DNA of 64,000 nt, from contig NZ_CP194902.1 in NCBI RefSeq assembly GCF_051027545.1, forward strand, positions 1,178,001 through 1,242,000, given 5' to 3'. This document shows, piece after piece, positions 18,089 to 24,086 of this stretch. The notes under the pieces are model-generated. The model had not been told where the DNA came from. It worked only from the letters and a program-made list of their open reading frames with translations, and did no database searches. Position 1 is the first letter of the stretch. Each line of letters starts with the position of its first letter. The position numbers and the translations under genes are program-made. Source of the stretch: Methylocaldum sp002005105 (GTDB taxonomy: Bacteria > Pseudomonadota > Gammaproteobacteria > Methylococcales > Methylococcaceae).

Positions 18089-18754
18089 ATGAATCAAGCC
18101 GCACCCTCGGATTCCATTGAATTTCCGGTAGGTCCGGCGGGCGTGACGCTGTCCGGCTCGCTGTTCATTCCGGACCAGCCTCAAGGACTCGTGATCTTCG
18201 CCCACGGCAGCGGCAGCAGCCGGTTCAGCCCGCGCAACCGCGCCGTCGCCGATTTCCTCAACCGCGCCGACCTCGCTACGCTGCTGTTCGATCTTCTCAC
18301 CGCGGAGGAACACGAGGTCGACCAGTACACCCGTCAATTCCGTTTCGACATCGGCCTTTTGACCGATCGCCTGGTGGGCGCGATCGACTGGGCCACGCAA
18401 TACGAATTGACCACCGACCTTTCCTTCGGATTGTTCGGCGCCAGCACCGGCGCGGCGGCGGCGCTCCGGGCCGCCGCCGAGCGTCCGGAATCGGTGGCGG
18501 CCGTGGTATCGCGGGGCGGACGGCCGGATCTCGCGGAGGAGCGATTGCCCGAGGTTCTGGCACCCACGCTCCTGATCGTCGGCGGTTACGACGATGTGGT
18601 CATCGAGCTCAACCGCTTGGCGGCGGAGCGCATGAATGCCGTGAACCGGCTGGAGATAGTCCCCGGCGCGACCCATCTGTTCGAGGAACCCGGCACGCTG
18701 GAAAAGGTGGAAGAACTCGCCCGCGACTGGTTCCTGAAGTATCTGCGTCGATGA
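18089..18754 (+). CDS. Dienelactone hydrolase-like alpha/beta hydrolase
   Basis: A 221-residue small alpha/beta hydrolase. An oxyanion loop AHGSGSSRFSPRN is followed by the nucleophile S119 in GLFGASTGAAAAL, an acid in GGYDDVV (D168/D169) and H196 in GATHLFEE. This variant is often fused to or adjacent to phosphoribosyltransferases. The start has GGCAGGGAGATGAAGAG in front. Its end overlaps the next gene by four bases (ATGA), so the two are translationally coupled. The natural ester or thioester substrate is not known. Confidence 0.85.
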   Translation: MNQAAPSDSIEFPVGPAGVTLSGSLFIPDQPQGLVIFAHGSGSSRFSPRNRAVADFLNRADLATLLFDLLTAEEHEVDQYTRQFRFDIGLLTDRLVGAIDWATQYELTTDLSFGLFGASTGAAAALRAAAERPESVAAVVSRGGRPDLAEERLPEVLAPTLLIVGGYDDVVIELNRLAAERMNAVNRLEIVPGATHLFEEPGTLEKVEELARDWFLKYLRR

Positions 18755-19734
18755 ACCGCGGCCCGCTTCGCCTGTTCGCGCTGAGCGAAAGCCGGACATT
18801 GGGAGAAAACATCGCCCGCGCATTGGGTTCTGACTTGTCCTTAGTCGAGGAAAAAGATTTCGACGACGGCGAGCACAAGGCGTATCCGGCCGAGAACGTG
18901 CGGGACTCCGACGTATTCGTGGTGCAATCGCTGTACGACGAGCCCGGCAAGACCGTCAACGACAAACTGTGCCGCCTGTGGTTTTTTGTCGGTGCGCTCA
19001 AGGATGCGTCCGCCGCCTCGGTGACTGCGGTCGTGCCGTATTTGGCCTATGCTCGGGCCGACCGGAAAACCCGGCCGCGCGAACCGGTCACGCTGCGTTA
19101 TGTGGCGCAGCTGTTCGAGGCCGCGGGCGCGGACCGGGTTATCACCCTCGACGTCCACGATCTGGCGGGTTTTCAGAATGCCTTCCGCTGCCGGACCGAC
19201 CATTTGGAAGCCGGGAAGCTGCTGATCGAGCATTTCGCGGCGAAACTCCACGGAGACGTGGCCGTGGTCTCGCCCGACGCAGGTGGGCTCAAACGGGCAG
19301 AGAGCTTCCGCCGCAAGTTGTCCCGGCGGCTCGGCGCGACTGTCGGCAGCGCCCTCATGGAAAAGTACCGCAGCGATGACACGGTACGCGGTGCGATTCT
19401 GGCGGGAAATGTGCGCGGCAAAACGGCCCTCATCGTCGATGACATGATCAGCACCGGCGGCACCGTAGCGCGCGCCGCCCAGGTTTGCCGCGAACAAGGC
19501 GCCTTAGCCGTCCACGTCGCCTCAACCCACGGTCTGTTCGTCGGCGAGGCCGCGAGCGTCGTGGCCGATCCCGTCCTGGACAGCCTGGCCGTCACCGACA
19601 GCGTTCCGCTTTTCAGGCTTCCTCCGGAAACGGCTCAGGGGAAGCTGACGGTCATCCCGATCGCGCCGCTGTTCGCGGAAGCCGTCCGGCAGATCCATGC
19701 CGGCGGTTCCGTCAGCGCGTTGATGGAGGATTGA
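18751..19734 (+). CDS. Ribose-phosphate pyrophosphokinase (PRPP synthetase), accessory type
   Basis: A 327-residue Prs-family enzyme that makes PRPP from ribose 5-phosphate and ATP. It shows VVPYLAYARADRKTRPREP (ATP/catalytic loop), DVHDLAGFQNAF, SPDAGGLKRAESF and the PRPP motif ALIVDDMISTGGT. The sequence departs from housekeeping Prs (LAYAR for FGYAR), and the genomic position in a stress-like operon points to a second, accessory enzyme. Whether a main prs exists elsewhere cannot be seen here. It is the last gene of the operon and is followed by a family B repeat. Confidence 0.85.
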   Translation: MNRGPLRLFALSESRTLGENIARALGSDLSLVEEKDFDDGEHKAYPAENVRDSDVFVVQSLYDEPGKTVNDKLCRLWFFVGALKDASAASVTAVVPYLAYARADRKTRPREPVTLRYVAQLFEAAGADRVITLDVHDLAGFQNAFRCRTDHLEAGKLLIEHFAAKLHGDVAVVSPDAGGLKRAESFRRKLSRRLGATVGSALMEKYRSDDTVRGAILAGNVRGKTALIVDDMISTGGTVARAAQVCREQGALAVHVASTHGLFVGEAASVVADPVLDSLAVTDSVPLFRLPPETAQGKLTVIPIAPLFAEAVRQIHAGGSVSALMED

Positions 19735-19766
19735 AAGAGCCGGCCGAAACCGCTGAGCGCCCAACA

Positions 19767-19895
19767 AGTAAGTCGGGAATCCTTTCCCGACGTTAACGGG
19801 TCGGCACGCAGGCTTGTCGGCAAAGGATTGCCGACCTACTAACTTCGTTCAGCACATCCTACGAACGGGTCCGTCGGCCAAGGATTGCCGACCTG
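19767..19895 (+). repeat. Family B inverted repeats, cluster 1
   Basis: The stretch holds GTCGGGAATCCTTTCCCGAC and then two arms GTCGGCAAAGGATTGCCGAC-like, each able to form a hairpin. It fills the gap downstream of the PRPP synthetase gene. The same unit recurs at 28394-28619, 31161-31232, 32937-33006 and 58838-58909. Confidence 0.75.
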
Positions 19896-19931
19896 CGAAC
19901 CTGAGCTTGGATCGATAAACGCCAGCCCGGG

Positions 19932-20162
19932 TTAATGTTTGCCGCCTTTATGTCCGCCCTTGCGCGTCGGCTCGCGATCCTCTTCTTTTCCGTGACCGCT
20001 GCCGCCCCGCTTTTTCCCGCCGCCGTGAATTTTGTTCACCGTGGCCCACGCGCGCCGCTCGGCTTCCTCTTCGGGGACGCCGCGCGATTCGTAACCTTCC
20101 TCGATGTGCCGAGCCTGCCGTTTCTGCTTCTCGGTGTACTTTTCTTTACTTCCTCTGGCCAT
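19932..20162 (-). CDS. Small highly charged protein, plasmid-stabilisation-like
   Basis: A 76-residue basic protein starting MARGSKEKYTEKQKRQARHI and ending in a Gly/Lys/His-rich tail. The N-terminal part with GVPEEEAERRAWATVNK is a pattern seen in small proteins often annotated as plasmid stabilisation proteins in proteobacteria. Its function is unknown. The ATG at 20162 has an AGGACAGGG site; a longer frame to 20255 lacks support. Confidence 0.75.
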   Translation of the reverse strand: MARGSKEKYTEKQKRQARHIEEGYESRGVPEEEAERRAWATVNKIHGGGKKRGGSGHGKEEDREPTRKGGHKGGKH

Positions 20163-20228
20163 AGCCCTGTCCTCTGCCGTTCGGACCGATGTTCGAATGG
20201 GAACAAGCCGACCTCGGTCGAACTTATT

Positions 20229-20450
20229 CCAAACCGTTTTCGAGAAGGGATTCATGTTTGTAGGGTGGGTTAGGCCGTCAGGCCGTAACCCGCTGAGCGG
20301 CCTCGGACCTGTCCTGAGCCAAGTCGAAGGGTCGGTGGGTTACGCGGAGCCTGTCCTGAGCCTGTCGAAGGGCTAACCCGCCATCGATGGGTTTCGCTTC
20401 GCTCTACCCATCCTACGATGAATGTTCACTCGAACGCCGGATAAAATTAG
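20229..20450 (+). repeat. Family C composite repeat, copy 3
   Basis: It runs from a diverged outer end (CAAACCGTTTTCGAGAAGGG) through GTAGGGTGGGTTAGG, two arms with CTGTCCTGAGCC and CAAGTCGAAGG segments, CCATCCTACG and the outer end TTCACTCGAACGCCGGATAA. This is the clearest full-length plus-strand copy, 222 bp long. Confidence 0.8.
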
Positions 20451-20589
20451 ACCGGCTCAGGGCCGACGAGTTTGGTCTGGCCGGTGAGTTTTATGACGGC
20501 GCCGGCCGCGAACTCGCATGGGAATCCGGCGGTCTCAGTTGAGGAAGTCCTATCGTGGAATTCTTACGGCAACTGGAGTTTCGAGCGTC

Positions 20590-21285
20590 ATGACAAGCGT
20601 TCTCATCACGGGGAGCAACCGCGGATTGGGGCTGGAATGGTGCCGCCAATACGCCCAGGCCGGATGGCAGGTCTTCGCTACCTGCCGATACCCCGACGAG
20701 GCGGATGAATTGGCGCGGTTGGCGGACCGTTACAGAGCCGTGCGCATCCACCAGCTGGACGTGACGAACGCCGGCCGGATCGTTGCCTTAGCCGAGGAAC
20801 TGCGGGAAACGCCCATCGATCTCCTGCTCAACAATGCCGGGGTTTATACCGAGAAATACCTGCCCTTGAACGCGCCCCTCAATTACGATGACTGGGCATA
20901 CACGTTTCAGGTCAACACCATGGGTCCGCTCCGCATCACCAAGGCATTCGTCGAATCTCTGGCGCGCAGCGAAAAGCGGTTGGTGGTGGCGATCACCAGT
21001 CATATGGGCTCCATTGCCGAGATCGACAGCCCCGGCAGTTACTTCTACCGATCCAGCAAGGCCGCGCTGAACGCGGTGATGAAGGGACTCTCGCTGGAAC
21101 TCAAGCCGTTGAACATCGGCGTGCTTCTATTTCACCCCGGCTGGGTGGGGACTCGGATGGGCGGCACCGGCGCGCCTTTGACGCCGGAAGAAAGCGTGCG
21201 CGGCATGCGAAAGCTCATCGACAAGTTCACGCTGGCGGATACCGGCCGTTTCTTTCGCTATGACGGCACCGAGATCCCCTGGTAA
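20590..21285 (+). CDS. Short-chain dehydrogenase/reductase
   Basis: A 231-residue classical SDR. The Rossmann motif TGSNRGLGLEW is at residues 7-17, NNAG near 77-80, and the catalytic Tyr-Lys in YFYRSSKAAL with the preceding Ser in ITSHMGSI. The C-terminal FHPGWVGTRMGG is typical of C-factor/sniffer-type SDRs. The start at 20590 is preferred to 20518 because it begins right at the Rossmann strand. The substrate is unknown, and it stands alone. Confidence 0.87.
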   Translation: MTSVLITGSNRGLGLEWCRQYAQAGWQVFATCRYPDEADELARLADRYRAVRIHQLDVTNAGRIVALAEELRETPIDLLLNNAGVYTEKYLPLNAPLNYDDWAYTFQVNTMGPLRITKAFVESLARSEKRLVVAITSHMGSIAEIDSPGSYFYRSSKAALNAVMKGLSLELKPLNIGVLLFHPGWVGTRMGGTGAPLTPEESVRGMRKLIDKFTLADTGRFFRYDGTEIPW

Positions 21286-21332
21286 GAAATGCGCCCGGCT
21301 CGTGCGATGCCGACCGCTCCTCGGAACCGGAG

Positions 21333-21962
21333 TCATATAGCGCTCGCGGCGGCTTTCGCCAAGCGATGGGCAGCTTGATTGTGCTCTCGCGGCACTGCGC
21401 ACAGGTCGAGCCGCTCGAACCGACGGGCCAAACGGCGGATTGCGGCGAATCGATGATCGTGCGGGTGCCGCTGCCAGAGCTGAACCAGAGCGGGGCAGTC
21501 GGTGTGTACTCGGAGAACGGTCCCGCGGGACTCCAATGCCAGCTCCAAAGCCCGTTCCAACGCCCCGATCTCGGTTTCGAAGGGTGGGAGAACGGACGGC
21601 ACCCGCCCGGCGCTCTTCGCCACGACTTCTCCATGAGCATCGGTCACGATCGCCCCGATTCCGTTCGCTGCGCCCGAAGCCGTGCGGACGCTCGAGCCGT
21701 CGCACCAGGCTGAAAATCCTTCCGGGGGAAGCGGGCTCGCATAAACCAGCCAAATCAGGCGATCGCGGATTTGCAGGATCGTTTGCGCCCGCGCGGGTTG
21801 TAGGCGCACCTGCCGCGCGCTGCGCTGCCGGATGCGTTCGGCTAGCGCTGCCGGACCTGCCTGCTTGGCCGCAGCGATCAGCTCGGCCGTATCCGAGTCC
21901 GCGTCGAGCAGCCCATCGATCATCCGGTTGAGATGTCGGGATTCGTTGCGACTGGTATTCAT
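21333..21962 (-). CDS. RNase HI-like (reverse-transcriptase-type RNase H) domain protein
   Basis: A 209-residue protein from the ATG at 21962. The C-terminal half is an RNase H fold: AWCDGSSV (first Asp), FETEIGALERALELA (Glu), VHTDCPALVQLW (Asp) and EHNQAAHRLAKAA at the end. The last acidic position of the RNase HI active site is His, as in the plant-like RVT_3 group. The N-terminal 70 residues are helical and unassigned. A longer frame up to 22118 exists, but its sequence looks non-coding. It may degrade RNA in RNA-DNA hybrids. Confidence 0.75.
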   Translation of the reverse strand: MNTSRNESRHLNRMIDGLLDADSDTAELIAAAKQAGPAALAERIRQRSARQVRLQPARAQTILQIRDRLIWLVYASPLPPEGFSAWCDGSSVRTASGAANGIGAIVTDAHGEVVAKSAGRVPSVLPPFETEIGALERALELALESRGTVLRVHTDCPALVQLWQRHPHDHRFAAIRRLARRFERLDLCAVPREHNQAAHRLAKAAASAI

Positions 21963-22282
21963 CACCGGTTGGAGTCGGGAAGAGGGAGCAAGTTTTCCTG
22001 CCCACGCCCACAGACGCCGCCGGACGCTGATTTCGCGACTCGCATTTTTTCCTAGCGTTTTCGGAAACGGTCTAGTGCCTGCTCTCCTTGGTAAAGCCAA
22101 CGGCCGTTGGTTTTTCATGTCTGGATTATTTCAAAACTGGAAACATTATCGTAAATAAAAAGACTTTTATGATGTTTAATTAAACTATCTGATCTAATCC
22201 ATAAGAAATCGTTATTAAACAAAAGGAACAATCGTGACGATACTGATACTAACTGGATGTACATCAGCAAGGGGAAATCACT

Positions 22283-22393
22283 ATGACGAGCGTTGAAATA
22301 TTCTTGGCATTGGTATTTTTCGGCACCACCGGCGGGTCCATCGGGTTCTGCCTGAAGAATTACGACCGGATGGACGATAAGGACAAACAATGA
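22283..22393 (+). CDS. 36-residue membrane peptide
   Basis: The reading frame gives 36 residues: MTSVEIFLALVFFGTTGG, then SIGFCLKNYDRMDDKDK and a final Gln. A hydrophobic helix (residues 5-23) is followed by a charged C-terminus. A strong ribosome binding site AAGGGGAAATCACT precedes the ATG, and a strong intrinsic terminator lies 27 bases after the stop. These two signals make a real translated gene likely despite the small size. The family is not recognised. Confidence 0.7.
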   Translation: MTSVEIFLALVFFGTTGGSIGFCLKNYDRMDDKDKQ

Positions 22394-22419
22394 GCAAGCG
22401 TTCGCGCCATACGCGCATA

Positions 22420-22451
22420 AAAAGCCGGGGTTTGGAAGCCCCGGCTTTTTT
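22420..22451 (+). terminator. Intrinsic terminator after the 36-residue peptide gene
   Basis: GCCGGGG (22424-22430) pairs with CCCCGGC (22439-22445) around an 8-base loop. Flanking A bases pair with a following run of T (TTTTTT). This is a classical rho-independent terminator on the plus strand. Confidence 0.9.
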
Positions 22452-22568
22452 ATGTCGAACAAGAACCCGGCGGCTCGAATGACGAATGCCCGCCAATCGC
22501 CTTCGATCGCGGGCTGAAGCCTGTCTTGAGCTGTGTCGAAAGGCCCGCTCCCGCAAGAAATTATCCAT

Positions 22569-22596
22569 AATCCGCATCCGGGCGCCTCTGATCAGA
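22569..22596 (+). repeat. 28-base near-repeat of the 5' end of the HMA-like gene
   Basis: AATCCGCATCCGGGCGCCTC followed by TGATCAGA here is matched with one mismatch at 22767-22794, inside the next gene, 198 bases downstream. This suggests a partial duplication of the 5' coding sequence and its decay. The rest of the gap 22452-22722 holds no gene. Confidence 0.6.
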
Positions 22597-22679
22597 CAAG
22601 CGTGACCCTGCCGAAAGACCGAAGAGCGTTTTGCGGCATTCTTCACGCATTTTCATGTCTGAATGATCAAATCACTTTG

Positions 22680-22699
22680 AAAAAAGCCATCGGCTTTTT
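22680..22699 (+). terminator. Terminator-like hairpin just before the HMA-like gene
   Basis: AAAAAGCC (22681-22688) pairs with GGCTTTTT (22692-22699) over a 3-base loop, ending in a T-run. It lies only 23 bases upstream of the next ATG, so it either ends an upstream transcript or acts as an attenuator. Confidence 0.55.
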
Positions 22700-22722
22700 C
22701 ACTCCGGCTCGAGAGGCACGCA

Positions 22723-23124
22723 ATGCCCGAAACGATTGTGATCGTTCACAATAAGGTCCCGGCCCGAATCCGCATCCGGGTGCCTCTGATCAGAAATAAG
22801 CGGACTATGGCCGAGCTGCTCAAGCAAAGCCTGCTCGGGGACGCTCAGGCGAGGGGGATCTACCATGCCGAACCGAACATCACTACGGGGACCTTTCTGA
22901 TCAAATATCACCCCGCCCTGCATACCGAGGCGGAGGTCATCGATCGGGTCCGGGCCATTGCACGGAACATCTCCGCCGGAACCATCGAGATTACCGCCAA
23001 GCACAAGAATCCCAAGCTCGGCAAGATGCAACCGCAGGCCTTTTTCACGCGGGAGCTGTTCGTGAGCATCGGCGGGAATGTCATTGCGGGACTCGTATTG
23101 GCGGCTCTGATCGCCCGCGGATAG
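22723..23124 (+). CDS. HMA-like domain protein with C-terminal membrane segment
   Basis: A 133-residue protein. It begins ETIVIVHNKVPARIRIRVPL, reminiscent of the ferredoxin-like heavy-metal-associated fold found before P-type ATPases (I-H-VPGR-R-RVP pattern), with TTGTFLIKYHPALHTEAEVI as the second half. The metal-binding CxxC is absent. Residues about 112-132 (VSIGGNVIAGLVLAALIA) form one membrane helix. GAGAGGCACGCA precedes the ATG. It may be a membrane-tethered, non-metal-binding relative; its function is unknown. Confidence 0.7.
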   Translation: MPETIVIVHNKVPARIRIRVPLIRNKRTMAELLKQSLLGDAQARGIYHAEPNITTGTFLIKYHPALHTEAEVIDRVRAIARNISAGTIEITAKHKNPKLGKMQPQAFFTRELFVSIGGNVIAGLVLAALIARG

Positions 23125-23144
23125 TACGTCTGTCTGCCGGATCC

Positions 23145-23522
23145 GTGTCGATACGAGCCTTTCTATCCGGCGCATGGCCCGCCGAAACGGACCGGCCCGG
23201 TTCGGATGCGCGAACGACAATTCGTGGTTTTGCGGGAAGAGCCCGTGTCGCATCGGAAATCCGTTTCGGGGTGCAAGATTCCGCGCCCGCGGCGGATATT
23301 CGAATGAACCGCCCGGATATCGTACTCTTTCCTTTTTCGGCGACGGCCATTGCCATTTCGTTGGACGCTCCGGCCGTGCTGGCGTGGCCGAGTGGAATAG
23401 CGGACGATAATCCGGATCGTCAGGCAAAAAGTTATTCGTTTGCCGGAATCGGAGAGAGAACCGTAGGAGCGCTTCACGCCATAAACATGAATGATGCAGC
23501 GAACGGAGAGGCGCGTTCATGA
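23145..23522 (+). CDS. Possible hypothetical protein upstream of the RsbT-like gene
   Basis: A 125-codon frame with a GTG start. It overlaps the next start by ATGA, the usual sign of translational coupling, and third-codon composition is not unlike the neighbours. No domain is seen; it is not an RsbS-type STAS protein, which would be expected at this place in a stressosome operon. It is reported because it would otherwise be a 394-base gap. The chance of a spurious frame is considerable. Confidence 0.28.
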   Translation: MSIRAFLSGAWPAETDRPGSDARTTIRGFAGRARVASEIRFGVQDSAPAADIRMNRPDIVLFPFSATAIAISLDAPAVLAWPSGIADDNPDRQAKSYSFAGIGERTVGALHAINMNDAANGEARS

Positions 23523-23920
23523 TCGACGGAATACGCGTACCCATCGATTCGGAGTCGCAAATTCTAATCGCTCGGCAGCAGGCCCGATTGTTGGCGGCGG
23601 AGCTGGGCTTCTGGTCGGTCGAACAAAGCTTTATCGCCATGGCCATCTCGGAGGTGGCCCTCAACATCCTTCAGTACGCCGGAAAAGGCGAAGTCATTCT
23701 GAGCAAGGCTCAAAAGAACGGCAGCCAGGGCATCGTCGTCGTGGCCCGCGACGATGGGCCGGGTATTCCCGATGTCGAATTGGCCATGCAGGAGGGATAT
23801 TCGACGAGCGGGGGAGCCGGGCTGGGTCTGGCGGGTGCCAAGCGGCTGATGGACGAGTTCGAGGTCGTGTCCGACGTCGGGAAAGGGACGACCGTGACGA
23901 TGAAGAAATGGGTGCGGTAG
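23519..23920 (+). CDS. rsbT: RsbT-like serine kinase / anti-sigma factor (HATPase_c)
   Basis: A 133-residue GHKL ATPase of the RsbT/RsbW class, which phosphorylates partner STAS proteins and activates RsbU-type phosphatases. It shows the N box SEVALNILQYA, the ATP-lid motif DDGPGIPDVE and GGAGLGLAGAKRLMD, with a C-terminal GKGTTVTMKKW. A good site GGAGAGGCGCGTTC precedes the ATG. The SpoIIE phosphatase gene follows after 166 bases, which matches the RsbT-RsbU relationship of partner-switching systems. No antagonist (RsbS) or scaffold (RsbR) is adjacent. Confidence 0.88.
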   Translation: MIDGIRVPIDSESQILIARQQARLLAAELGFWSVEQSFIAMAISEVALNILQYAGKGEVILSKAQKNGSQGIVVVARDDGPGIPDVELAMQEGYSTSGGAGLGLAGAKRLMDEFEVVSDVGKGTTVTMKKWVR

Positions 23921-24086
23921 GTTGCGGTCCAGCGGTCTATGGGTGAAGCGCCGCAGGCCGACTTCCGGCGGATTGAATTGAGCGGCGGTCCGGGAGTCCA
24001 ATAGCCGAGCAAGTCGTTATTTTGCCCCGTGAAAATGCAGCGTTTTTCCGGCCAGATGCCGTACCGCCGTGTCTTGGAGACATGCA

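Noticed and set aside
22699..23667. A 322-codon minus-strand frame across the HMA-like and RsbT-like genes
   Set aside because: It opposes two plus-strand genes with good ribosome binding sites and has no recognisable domain.
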